Source of the DNA: Symsagittifera roscoffensis
Lineage: Eukaryota; Xenacoelomorpha; Acoela; Convolutidae
DNA length: 62,000 bases
Assembly: GCF_963678635.1 (NCBI RefSeq)
Contig: NC_087065.1
Coordinates: 9,507,579-9,569,578 of the forward strand
Direction: 5' to 3'
Of the stretch, positions 1 through 9,014 are shown one piece after another. Both the position numbers and the translations under genes were made by a program. How positions within the stretch are numbered: the first letter of the stretch is position 1; each line of letters starts with the position of its first letter. A model generated the notes under the pieces. That model was not told the DNA's origin. It did not search any database and saw only the letters and a program-made list of their open reading frames with translations.

Positions 1-900
1 CGGTGGGTTAGGCCGGCTATAGAGCATGCTCAGGACGTCCTTCCTGGTGGGTTAGGCCAGGAGTGGGAGTATGATTGCATGCGGTTTTTGTGAGAGGTCC
101 TGTTATGTGACAACGTTTTATGTTGGGTTTGTTGTGGTTTTTCTTATGTTTTGTTGGTTGTGTCCTTTTTTCAAAAATCAAATTGTTTGTGGTATGGGTT
201 TGTCTTTCGACTTTTTTGTGTTTTATTATTTCTTTCTTAGACTTTATAATAGTCTTCAAAAGAATAAATTATCCAGTTTTAAACTGGGTTAATCCGGTTT
301 GGGTACCGTTGGTTTCCTTTTCTATGTCATGCTGTTATGCTATGTGTTGTGGTGTTTAGTAAGCTGCATTGGTTAGTTTTGTTTAGTATATAATTCCTTT
401 CCAACCGGGTTAAAGTAAAGTTTGAAATATGTTATCTTGTGTTAGAGTTATCGAGTGTGAAAGCTTGGAACTGAAATTCATTACTTTAAACAATTCTTCG
501 TGGGCGAGCTGTGCGAGTTTGGATAGAATTTTTATGCAAGTGAATGAAAATATCAAAAGGTTAGTACTGCTTTTGCTTCTTATGAATTTACTACATAGAA
601 TTTTAATTTTACTGCTAGTTGTTGGGGGAAATTAAGTTACAAATTTTCATCATTATTAGATTTACTGCTGGTGGGGGAAAAATTTATAAATTAATTTACT
701 GCATTGGTATTATATTTATTTAATTGTTGGTGCAAAAATTTAATAGGGTCTTAAACAGTTTTGAAGAAGTTTGCTATTTTTTATTTTTCTTTTGTGAATT
801 TTTCAGATGATCTAGGATGAAGGCTAAAATTCTAAAGAAAACATGGATAAAGAATGGTGAGTTTCTAATGTTTGAATTAATTAGTAATATGTATAATTCA
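1..900 (-). other. 3' region of the giant element, no gene recognised
   Basis: This stretch keeps the T/G-rich plus strand of the element but has no convincing ORF. A loose repeated motif with core TTACTGC and G-rich runs occurs at about 607-636, 660-680 and 700-705 on the plus strand. It may be 3' untranslated sequence or the start of an LTR. I could not match it to the other end of the element. Confidence 0.4.
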
Positions 901-910
901 TACTTACCTG
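901..910 (-). promoter_or_regulatory. Consensus 5' splice site just after the last stop codon
   Basis: On the minus strand the stop codon TAA of the 602 aa ORF (911-913) is followed directly by CAG|GTAAGTA, a full match to the metazoan donor consensus. A donor touching a stop codon would put an intron in the 3' untranslated part of the mRNA, or serve a further spliced product whose acceptor lies downstream (lower coordinates or outside the window). Only the consensus is seen; use is inferred. Confidence 0.45.
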
Positions 911-2719
911 TTAGTCGTCGGGGAAGAAACCGTGGGGGAAAATGTCGTGGATGAGATCTGAAGTTGTTAGTAGTTTGGCTAATATGCGGATGATATTTTT
1001 AGTTTGAAGCAGTGGCCAAAGCAATTGAAGTGCCTTAATGGTGGTTAGTTCTTCAGTGCCAACTGCAAATTCATAAGGTGTGTTTTGGATTAGATTATAT
1101 AATTTGTGGTTGAATTTAGTGTTATGGATGAATTCTAAAATGGGGATTTCTATAGGTTGTACAAACTCGTGTGGGATGAGGAAGGGTCGGGATTCTTCTG
1201 CGTTGAAGGTCTTGGTGATGGGACAAAAGATATACATTTGGGTTATGGGATCATAATTTCGAAGAATACCATGAAGGTTAGTATCTTTTATGCAATATGT
1301 GAAGTTAAGAAAGAATGGTGAGGTGTATTTGGAATTGATGAATTGAAAACGATGGTGTGGTTGTCTGGAGGGAGTGTGTAAGTCAAAGTGATTTTGGATG
1401 AAACGATAATAAGTATATGTGTGTGTTTGTTTAGTGCGCAACATAATATCGTGTGAGCAGTGCAAATCTCTTTCATGTGGTGCAAGGAAACGAAAGGTTA
1501 GTGAAAATATTTGGAAGCGTTCTTTAAAACTTTCGTAGGCTTGCGTGTCTGTTAGTGCTTCTGAGATAATGTGGTCAAACTTGCGATCGAAGATATTTAG
1601 TGTAAATACATATGGTGTTTTAATGAAAAATTTCTCGGTGATTTGTGGGTTAGCGAAGCGATCGTCGTCTAAGAATTGATCTTGGTTAGTTCTGATGATG
1701 TTATGATCGTAATATTCTAGTGTATATTCATTAGCTCGGGGTGCAGTGTGTGTTTTTAGTGATTTTTTGTATCCAATGTAAGTAAATTGTCTAGGTGTTA
1801 GTGGTGTAGTGAGTCGATATAGCATGTCCTTATTTCGTTCTATATCGATATGAGTGTTAGATAAAGGTAAGCAAAGGGGATTTGTAAAATGATAATATGA
1901 GGTCCAAGGAAGGGTAGGCATTAAAACGTATTCGTCTACAAAGTTACGTGTCTCGTTAGTGTCATGAGGGGTGTTTAAGGTGTATTGTGGAAATGAGGGT
2001 AAGGTGATAGCTAAAAATTCTTTTGTGTTAGTGTGTTGTGGATGGTTGATATATTCACGGGCTGTTCCTGGTTTCGCTGGGAAAGGATGGTTGGGGAACT
2101 TCCTTTTAAAAGTGCGGTAAGCTCTATTAGTGCTGAGTGAAGATACAGTAGTTGTGGATGATGGTGCTAATGAATCAGTATAAATTGAAGAGGGTGTAGG
2201 GGTAGGAGGGTTGGATGAATCTATTGTGGATGAGATTTGGTTTATGGTTGGGGTGTCAAGGTGATAGGATTGTTGTTGTAGGGTAATGAAATTATCTAGT
2301 TCTGGGGAGATTCGGGGGGTGTCTGAAGAATGAGATGATTGGTTTGAGTGAAGTGAGGAGTAGGTTGGAGTGACTTGGGAAGCATAAGAGGGTGTAGAAT
2401 TGGTTGGGTCAGGGTTATTTGGTAGTATGGGTTGAAAAGGGGGTTGGGAAAAATTTAAGGGATTGGTGTGAAAATTATTTGATGGAGATGGTTCAGAGTC
2501 GGCAATTTCATCGGGGGTTTCAATATTTGGGTTATTGAGTTGTGAGATGGAGTATAAAACTGAGATGTGTGAATTAGTATCGGAATTCATGCCGGATGTT
2601 ACATTACTGGATGGGAAATCGGGTGGCGGAAAAGCAAAAAGTGGTATTATTGGGATTGGAGTGGTGAGGTTGGTTGGGTGGGAATTTGATCGGTGTAGGG
2701 ATCCAAGTTGTCGGCTCAT
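911..2719 (-). CDS. ORF602, unknown protein, 3'-most ORF of the giant element
   Basis: This is an intact 602 aa frame. Its ATG overlaps the stop codon of the envelope segment (ATGA, 2716-2719), which suggests termination-reinitiation or a shared spliced mRNA. Residues 1 to about 200 are Ser/Pro/Thr/Asn-rich and probably disordered. A short basic stretch (AYRTFKRKFPNHPFPAK) follows. Residues about 240-602 look like a folded domain rich in Tyr, Phe and His, with few Cys, no signal peptide and no clear membrane span. I recognise no family. By position it takes the place of a retroviral accessory gene after env. A tegument-, matrix- or regulatory-type role would be speculation. The long open frame in a decaying element argues that it is a real coding region. 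Confidence 0.7.
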   Translation of the reverse strand: MSRQLGSLHRSNSHPTNLTTPIPIIPLFAFPPPDFPSSNVTSGMNSDTNSHISVLYSISQLNNPNIETPDEIADSEPSPSNNFHTNPLNFSQPPFQPILPNNPDPTNSTPSYASQVTPTYSSLHSNQSSHSSDTPRISPELDNFITLQQQSYHLDTPTINQISSTIDSSNPPTPTPSSIYTDSLAPSSTTTVSSLSTNRAYRTFKRKFPNHPFPAKPGTAREYINHPQHTNTKEFLAITLPSFPQYTLNTPHDTNETRNFVDEYVLMPTLPWTSYYHFTNPLCLPLSNTHIDIERNKDMLYRLTTPLTPRQFTYIGYKKSLKTHTAPRANEYTLEYYDHNIIRTNQDQFLDDDRFANPQITEKFFIKTPYVFTLNIFDRKFDHIISEALTDTQAYESFKERFQIFSLTFRFLAPHERDLHCSHDIMLRTKQTHTYTYYRFIQNHFDLHTPSRQPHHRFQFINSKYTSPFFLNFTYCIKDTNLHGILRNYDPITQMYIFCPITKTFNAEESRPFLIPHEFVQPIEIPILEFIHNTKFNHKLYNLIQNTPYEFAVGTEELTTIKALQLLWPLLQTKNIIRILAKLLTTSDLIHDIFPHGFFPDD

Positions 2720-3453
2720 CGTGGGCTAAAAAAATTATTATTTTGAGACTGAAAAGCGGTGGTATGGGGTTGTTCTATAATTTGTTCATAAGTATTTTCA
2801 TCTTGTGAGTGGTGTGGCATTATATGTTGGATGGGACTTTGTGATATGGTTGGTCTAAAATTATTATGTGTTATGGCTAAATTTCGAAAATTACGTGGGA
2901 TTAGGGATAATGGATGGTTATGTGGTAGGGGTGGTAACTGTGGTGCTGTTGGTGTTGTGTCTGCATTGTTATGTTCTTCGTCGTATGTGTTCTGTCTTGT
3001 TGCTATTTTTGTGTTATATTCTTTTATTTGTGCGTCTAAAAGAATTTTGTTTATAGATGTAGAAAATATTCCAAAAAATCCTGCAAATAGTATGCGTGCT
3101 ACACTTGCTTGTCTATTGACTTGTGTGTGTATAGCACATGTGTTATAGATTCCTTTTAAGAGTGAAAAAAGAAATCCAATAAAGTTAAACATTGCGTATA
3201 AAATAGTTAGTTTTTCTAAGATGTAGTAGGGCCATCCTAGAAAATCAAGAATTTCATTCTTGAGTGTAACAAAGCTAAAAATATTGATAGGTGATATATC
3301 TTGGGGACGGTATTTTTCACCGTTTAGATATATATAATCTTTAATGTCTTTAAAATATCCGCTATAGTCTTGCGTATAGATGTCTGCAAATCCTGCGGTT
3401 TCGGCAAGTTTGCGTAAGTTTTGGTCAATTGATTGTCTTTGTATTGTGTCCAT
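2716..3453 (-). pseudogene. Envelope glycoprotein, C-terminal segment with membrane anchor
   Basis: This 245 aa frame carries two hydrophobic stretches, about residues 74-100 and 118-134, then a polar tail of about 100 residues rich in Pro, His, Asn and Gln that fits a cytoplasmic tail. The frame stays open upstream of its ATG to about 3,590, where it overlaps the end of the preceding segment, so the ATG at 3453 is probably an internal methionine and not a start. The break lies in an A/T homopolymer region near 3,580-3,590. In function this is the stem, membrane anchor and tail of the glycoprotein encoded upstream. It ends in the ATGA overlap with ORF602. Confidence 0.65.
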
Positions 3454-3484
3454 TTGTGTTAATAATTCCTGGAATTGTTGTGTT

Positions 3485-3934
3485 CTAATGTGATGTTGAA
3501 TATCTGATTTTGAGTATATTCCTATTGATTGTAAGTCTATATTTGGGTTTCGAGCGATAGCGCGAATGCTTTCTGGTGAAAATTTTTTGCATTAATGTGG
3601 GATATGGGGTGAGAAGGTAATATTTATCTTCATCAGGGTTTAGTTGTACTACGTTGTGGCTATTTTCTGATCCACATGGAACTGCGGTATCCCAGAAATA
3701 GGTTCTTCGTGAAAGTGTGTCAACGAAATGTACTTTATTCTTATAAAAGATAGGGATTCTTTTATAACATCGTTTATCTTCAAAAACGTATAGTGGTGAT
3801 ACTTTTTTAGTACAAGTATAAAACCATAAGATGTTTCCTTCATAGTCTAAAAAATTTGATCTATTTTCTGATAGTAAATATCCTGCGTAGGGTATTTTTA
3901 ATACTGCTAGTGCAAGTGATTGTAATATTCGCAT
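3485..3934 (-). pseudogene. Envelope glycoprotein, middle segment
   Basis: This 149 aa frame overlaps the end of the N-terminal envelope segment by 28 bases in another frame. The block with FYTCTKK, RCYKRIPIFYKNKVHFVD and AVPCGSE is a Cys-containing core of the kind I associate with glycoproteins of chuvirus-type (Monjiviricetes) negative-strand RNA viruses. That association is pattern recognition, not a search result. About the last 30 residues read out of frame after the break near 3,585, as their change to a basic, unstructured composition suggests. A frame break near 3,910-3,935 separates this segment from the upstream one. I treat the three segments as one broken gene. Confidence 0.6.
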
Positions 3935-5307
3935 AGTTGGTGTAATGTTTCTAATTCGGAGAGTGACATTTCTTGAAAAATTCGGCTAATCGTGTAGTCT
4001 AGTTTCATATCTAAGTGAATATCATAGTGGATATTACCAAAATATGTACTATTCATTAGTGATAGTTCTTGTAAACGTGTGCTTTGATCGTTTTGGGGTT
4101 TTAAATGTCCACCAGGTTGACCTGTATTCTTTTGAAAATTAACTGGTATATATGATGTTCCTTCGTTTAGGGGATGACTTGTGGCGTATGGGTCGACTTT
4201 TATTTTTCCAGTGGTCATGTCGAATCCATTTTCGTATTCAACTAATATTTCAGAGTATTGTGTTTTGTGAAGTGGGTTTCTGTATTTACATGCAAGTTCT
4301 GTTTCTTGATATATTTGAAAACGTGTTAATTTATTTTCTATATTATGAATGTTTCGAAAATTAGAACTTATTTTTCGTAATGGATTTACTTTTTCATATG
4401 GTATTGATTGTATAAAATATTTTTCGTGAAATTTTATCATACGAGCGTGTATTTTTGCTACTTGAAATGTTGTACATGTGTCTTCGGGGAACCAAACAAT
4501 TGTTGCTTGTGTTCTGGTTGTAGGGTCGCAATAACCTTGGTCGTTTTTACAAGGTAATCTAATTCCTTGATAAATCATTGTGTTGTCTGATAAATCTCGT
4601 GTGAGTTGTATTTTTTCGAGTTGTATTTTCCAATCGAAAAACATTATTTCTTGGTATCCTTTATTTTTTGTGTCTGCTTTGCAGTTTGATGGGTCATTTA
4701 TACCAATGTGTGGTATCCAGTGTTTATCGTGCATGTCATAGGTTAATCGTCCGTGTGCGCCGTTGTATGGGTATTTTTCATCTAATTTTATATGTCCTTG
4801 ATATCTTTCAAGTTCTGCTTGATGTACAGAATCTGAAAAAACTTGGAAATATACTAAATTTCTATCTGTGTTTTTATTTTTTGTGATGTTTAGTCGGAGT
4901 AACTCGTTTTTACAATCTTCGGGATTGAGATGTAAAAGTCGTTCTATATTACTCTGGTAGAATGATTCATGGTCAAGTCGGTTTTTATTTCCGTTTGAGA
5001 CTTGTGAACAATGTACTTTCTTTTCAGAAAATGTTGCTGTGAATTTATATCCTATAACTGTAGTTGCTCGGGCTTTTGAATAAAGTGTTGCTATGACATT
5101 TGTAGTTTCTATGGCTTGGGGTTCTGTTTCGCACTGTGATACTTGATTTATTGCATACTTGTGTAGTGTTTTTTGTTCGTTTTCTTCACAATCGTAATGT
5201 GTTACTAATAAATCTTGGGGTCCTGTGCGGGGAGAAGGGTTTATGTTTTGATTTGAGATTACTAGAAAAAGGGGTTGGAGAAAAATTAATAATTTTAGAA
5301 TATACAT
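3907..5307 (-). pseudogene. Envelope glycoprotein, N-terminal segment with signal peptide
   Basis: This 466 aa frame starts with a clear signal peptide (hydrophobic residues 2-18, MYILKLLIFLQPLFLVIS), as expected for a secreted or virion-surface ectodomain. It has many Cys residues (for example in HYDCEENE, HCSQ, LPCKND, GYCDPTT, EDTCTTF, ELACKY) and N-glycosylation sequons such as LNIT and MNST. No furin-type site followed by a fusion peptide is evident, which speaks against a baculovirus F-type envelope. The ATG lies inside the last codons of the upstream Met-less ORF, a retrovirus-like overlap. With the next two segments the full protein would be near 880 residues. In function it would be the receptor-binding and fusion glycoprotein. 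This copy is broken, so no intact product is expected. Confidence 0.7.
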
Positions 5308-6428
5308 GTGTATGATAATCCTGAGTATGGGTTATAAAATGTGATGTAACCAATTGTTTTTTTGGTATATCTGTCGTATTTATATATTACTTCAGTGGTT
5401 ATAAATGGTGGTGGTAGTGATTGAGCTGTTATGTTTGGTGGGTTTAATGGGTAGGGATGTTGAGTAATGTTGTTTAATTTAACTGTGATTTCAAACTTTA
5501 ATTGTAAACTGTTTTGTTGGAGTATTTGGATATTGTGATCACGGATATCGTCGTGAATGTCTTGTCGGTATTGTAATCTATTAAGTGCCCAGTTGTGGAG
5601 GCGATTACTTTCTAGATGTTGTCCAAATAATGGTGGAGGGGCTGTAAATGTATTCCAATCTAGTCTTAAAGGGATATTTGTTGATGATTGTTCTCGATAT
5701 CTTGCGTCGAGATTATTTGGAAAATTTAAGTTAAAAGGTGGTGGTGAAATCTGGCTTATTGATGGTGTTGATGGTAGTGATAATGTTTCTGGTAGTGATG
5801 AGGATGTTGTTGTATCCGTAGAAATATCTATTGGATCATTGACTAAATTTAATTCACCTTGTGTAAATGAATGTGTTGTCCAATATGGTAGTCGTGATGC
5901 CTGGTTTGGGGGGTTAAAGGGATTTTCACGTATTTGTTCAGATGTTGGTGTTGAACCTAAGTAATCTGATGGTAGGCTTGAGGTGCTACGTTGTGAAAGA
6001 AGCGTAGGGGTTTCTGGTAATATACCAATGGGGTTTTCTGGAGTGTTTTGTGATGGGGATTGAGGTATATCAAAATGAACTCGGGGAGTTAGAAAATTCC
6101 TGTTCCGTCGAGGATGTATAATTTGTCTATTTATTTCGACTGTATTTTGGTTTTGACTAGGATTTCTTATTCTACTTAATTCTTGTGGTAGTGTTGGGTA
6201 TAAGTTAGATGTTGGTTTGCTTAGAGGTGCTTGTCGTTGAACTGGTTCTAGTGGTTCTGATAAACGAGCGTGTCGTTCTTCAAAAGTGTATGGGTTATCT
6301 TGAAAGGAAATTCGTGTAGATGTTTGAGGATTATTGGTAGTTGAAGGTGTTGTTGGGTTATCTTGGGATGATGTCGGTGAAGACTGACTTGGTGACTTTT
6401 GGGTAGCAATTTTTGATAGCTTTTTGGT
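5295..6428 (-). CDS. Met-less 377-codon ORF upstream of env, probably a spliced exon
   Basis: The frame is open from just after a TAG (6429-6431) to TAA (5295-5297) and contains no ATG at all. The N-terminal 220 or so residues are Ser/Pro/Thr/Gln/Asn-rich, then a more structured part begins (around FGQHLESNRLHNWALNRL) and the end is Tyr/Phe/Pro-rich. Codon composition matches the neighbouring ORFs and its last codons overlap the env start, so it is very likely coding. Just upstream, minus-strand sequence around 6,429-6,455 offers CATTAAC, a pyrimidine run and two AG dinucleotides, a plausible branch point and acceptor. I infer that the start codon comes from a 5' exon by splicing, as for env in errantiviruses, or that a non-AUG start is used. 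Function unknown; no homology recognised. Confidence 0.6.
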   Translation of the reverse strand, partial: TKKLSKIATQKSPSQSSPTSSQDNPTTPSTTNNPQTSTRISFQDNPYTFEERHARLSEPLEPVQRQAPLSKPTSNLYPTLPQELSRIRNPSQNQNTVEINRQIIHPRRNRNFLTPRVHFDIPQSPSQNTPENPIGILPETPTLLSQRSTSSLPSDYLGSTPTSEQIRENPFNPPNQASRLPYWTTHSFTQGELNLVNDPIDISTDTTTSSSLPETLSLPSTPSISQISPPPFNLNFPNNLDARYREQSSTNIPLRLDWNTFTAPPPLFGQHLESNRLHNWALNRLQYRQDIHDDIRDHNIQILQQNSLQLKFEITVKLNNITQHPYPLNPPNITAQSLPPPFITTEVIYKYDRYTKKTIGYITFYNPYSGLSYTCIF

Positions 6429-6448
6429 CTATTCTATTAGTGAAAAAG

Positions 6449-6625
6449 TTAATGTTTATTAAAGTATTCTTCTAAGAAAAGAATTAGGAGGATTGTTGCT
6501 AGAGCGAATGTGATGATTGCTTTCTTTATACATTTGCATATAGTCAAAATGAGGGATGATAGAAATGTTATGAAAATTACAAATAGTAGAAAAATATCAG
6601 TTCTACTGAAAATAGTTCGTATCAT
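6449..6625 (-). CDS. Small hydrophobic protein, 58 aa
   Basis: The ATG at 6625 opens a 58-codon frame that stops at 6449-6451. The product starts MIRTIFSRTDIFLLFVIF and has two hydrophobic stretches (about residues 11-29 and 35-51) separated by a short basic, Cys-containing turn (CKCIKK), a hairpin-like two-pass membrane protein. It starts 11 bases after the stop of the 71 aa ORF, so the two form a pair. Viral viroporins and small hydrophobic proteins have such a layout, but that is analogy only. T-rich sequence makes hydrophobic residues common, so chance is a real alternative. Confidence 0.4.
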   Translation of the reverse strand: MIRTIFSRTDIFLLFVIFITFLSSLILTICKCIKKAIITFALATILLILFLEEYFNKH

Positions 6626-6635
6626 TTAGACAATT

Positions 6636-6851
6636 TTATAAATCGTACCTGTGGATATAATCAAGGGTTTTTGAAAGTTGGAGAAATAGTTCGAATATAG
6701 TGTAGAAAATTAAAAAAATATTACAAAAAATGATTAAGAGTATTAGAAAAGATTCAAGGATATCAAAAAGAAATATTATGAAAGTTTCAAGTATCGTAAA
6801 AAATTGTTTGAGGTTTGTGATAATTTTAGTGACTGTTTGATAGAAGAGCAT
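6636..6851 (-). CDS. Small hydrophobic protein, 71 aa
   Basis: This 71 aa frame is dominated by Phe, Ile and Leu, with a long apolar stretch at about residues 17-58 (for example FIIFLFDILESFLILLIIF) and a short polar C-terminus ending HRYDL. It could span a membrane once or twice. It lies between the integrase block and the Met-less ORF, directly ahead of a second small hydrophobic ORF. No family is recognised. The low-complexity, T-rich template means a chance ORF is possible. Confidence 0.35.
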   Translation of the reverse strand: MLFYQTVTKIITNLKQFFTILETFIIFLFDILESFLILLIIFCNIFLIFYTIFELFLQLSKTLDYIHRYDL

Positions 6852-7445
6852 TTAAGAAATGGCTTCGTGATCGAATATTTTTTGTTGTTTGGGGCAATTT
6901 TCAAGTGTGGTCGGATTATTTATTAGTTTTTTGACAAGTGGGTTGAGTTTTGTAAAAAATTGTTTGGGGCAATTTTTATGGTGATCGGGAGGTCTTCTTT
7001 GTCTTTATTTTCATTTGTCAAATGATCTGGGGTATTTTTGAGATTTTTATACTTTAGGCTAAATAAAATGGTCGTTCTTTTACTTTAGGCTAATTTAACA
7101 TATTTGTTTGGGGGGTATTTGAGGGCTGAGTTGGGGAAATATTGTTGATCTTTGGTTTATTAGATAAGGGAGGGTTATGATATTATGGTGATATTTATTT
7201 TAGTTGTCAAGTTGGAGTGGTTTGCTTATTTTTGACCTGGAGGTCGTAGAGTTATAGTTATAGATATGCCTGGAGTTTAATATTTTTCGTCTAGTTGGTT
7301 TGTGTTAAAGTTATAGAAGGTGACGGATTGGATGAATCCTATTGGCTAATTTTGAACTAGAATCGCTGCGTGTTTATCAGCATGTTATCTTGAAAAATGA
7401 AAGTGTGAAATGTTTCAGAGGTGCAAAGATTTTTAAATGTAGAAT
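6852..7445 (-). other. Gap between integrase and the small ORFs
   Basis: No ORF is supported here. Two short direct repeats are visible on the plus strand: TTGTTTGGGGCAATTTT at about 6,886 and 6,961, and TACTTTAGGCTAA at about 7,050 and 7,081. The stretch could hold a splice acceptor or other regulatory sequence for the downstream subgenomic messages, but nothing decisive is seen. Confidence 0.4.
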
Positions 7446-8543
7446 TTAAGGTTGTTTTTGAAATTCAACTTTCTTTAATATTTTAGATTGTGGGATGAAT
7501 ACTTTATAATTTTTACGTGGTTGATTTCTAAGTCGTGAAGACTCTCTATGTTCTGATTTGTCGATTTGTTTTTGGGGTATTATTTGTTCTGTCATTTTTC
7601 TATTTTTTCTTTCTTTTTGAGATGTATTTTGATCGAGATTTTTTGTATTGTTTTTTGTGGTGTTTGATTTTGTATTTTGATTTCCGAGGTGAATATCATT
7701 TTGTTCCTTTGTTATGTTGTCCGTATGTGGGTTATTTTGAATAACTTTTAAACCTGTAAAAGAATATAATTGAGTTAGTTCGCGGAGTGCGTATTCTTTT
7801 GGATAATAAGGTAATAGGTTATTTCGGTGTTGAACGATTTCTTTTTTATCTGGTTCGGTGATTTTATATGTGACATCAGTGGGTTTTGCAATTATTTGGT
7901 ATGGTCCTTTACAAAGGGGTTGTAACTTTTTTGAAATTCCTTTTTGAGTATTAAAATTGGGTATTAAAACAAATGTTCCAATTTTTAAATCGGAGGCTGG
8001 TGTAAAGCGTGAATTTATTTGTTCATTAATATTTTGCCTTTGTAACAACTTTTTTGTTACCATTTGGTAAATTTCATTGTGTTTTTTATCTCTGTTTAAA
8101 ATCCATTCGGTGTGTGTACCGGAGGCTAATTTAAGAATTTGTGGGTGATGAAAATGATCTTCATCGTGTGTATGTAATGGTAGGTTATAACAAATTGAGT
8201 CTTTATTTGGTTGACAATAACCTTGTGCGTTTTTATGAGAGTTTGCTGTAAACATTATTGGTTTGCGTGGCTTTTGGTTAAAAACCATTTCATATGGTGA
8301 CATTCCTAAAGTTGTCGTGATTTGTGAATTATATACTAAGGGAAATAGTTTTACATCTGCTGACCATTCGGTATATCTTGTATCATTTCCATTGATGATA
8401 CATCTGAGATATTCTTGTAATGAACGGTTCATACCTTCGACTAAGCCGTTTGTCCAAGGTGCGTGAGATGTACGTGGTTTGTGTTTAATGTTATATAAAT
8501 GACATAGTGTGATGATTTCATTATTTAAGAAATTCTGTACCAT
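7446..8543 (-). pseudogene. pol: Integrase C-terminal half with GPY/F module (pol, third frame segment)
   Basis: The segment begins near the core of integrase and contains the catalytic Glu region (NGLVEGMNRSLQEYL). About 150 residues further on comes a chromatin- or DNA-binding GPY/F module (LCKGPYQIIAKPTDVTYKI), typical of Ty3-type integrases. The last 120 or so residues are Lys/Asn/Gln-rich and probably disordered. It overlaps the preceding integrase segment at 8,521-8,543 in a different frame, and the second catalytic Asp lies just before the overlap, so the catalytic triad is split over two frames. The ATG at 8543 is probably not a true start. The reading frame is the same as that of the main Gag-Pol ORF. 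Confidence 0.75.
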
Positions 8544-8970
8544 TGTCTGTAACTAAAATTTCTGGTAGTCCGAATTTTGCTATCCAGTGTTCATAGAGTG
8601 TTGTGTAAGCGTAATAAGCGTTACAATGTGGTACTGGGTTAAGTGCTACATAATGTGTAAATGCGTCAACAATTACCATAATGTAGGAGTTTCCGTCGGA
8701 TGAGGGTGAAAGTGGTCCTTTGGTATCAAATGAGATACGATGATTAAAGTACAAACTTTGTCCTTTAAAATCTTGTTTTTGTGCTATTTGTTTTTGATTT
8801 GGGTAAGGTTTATTTAGTTGACATACTATACAGTCATTGCATAGTACTTTTATCCAAATTGGTGCATTTGGGAAATAAAAGTTTTGTATAAAATTTGAAT
8901 ATGTTTTTTCTGATCCAGAGTGTCCTTTAATATTTTGTGTATGTGAAATATTAAAAGCTATAAGAATCAT
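8521..8970 (-). pseudogene. pol: Integrase N-terminal half and first two catalytic Asp (pol, second frame segment)
   Basis: The HHCC zinc-binding domain is visible as His residues in NISH and GHSGSEKTY and Cys residues in CNDCIVCQ. The catalytic core follows with the first Asp in ISFDTKGPL and the second in VTDNGTEF. Integrase joins element DNA to the host genome. The frame stays open upstream of the ATG to about 9,050, where it overlaps the end of the 1,793 aa ORF, so translation would have to shift frame there. The segment ends at a stop directly after the TDNGTEF motif. Both breaks look like single-base indels, from decay or from assembly error. Confidence 0.75.
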
Positions 8971-9014
8971 ACTTAAAGGGAGACAGGGGGCTGTAGATTC
9001 ATTTAGTTTGTATT

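Noticed and set aside
71-635. Plus-strand frames of 68-79 codons at the left edge
   Set aside because: They are Phe/Val/Cys-rich products of the T/G-rich antisense strand of the element, with no domain or conserved start.
806-857. Plus-strand mini exon with TTTTTCAG acceptor and GTGAGT donor
   Set aside because: Only 52 bp, with an in-frame stop in most phases and no neighbouring exons; it lies antisense to the element's 3' region.
5557-5964. 135-codon plus-strand ORF
   Set aside because: It lies antisense to the Met-less ORF, whose composition fits its neighbours; the plus frame has Gly/Val/Asp-rich antisense character.
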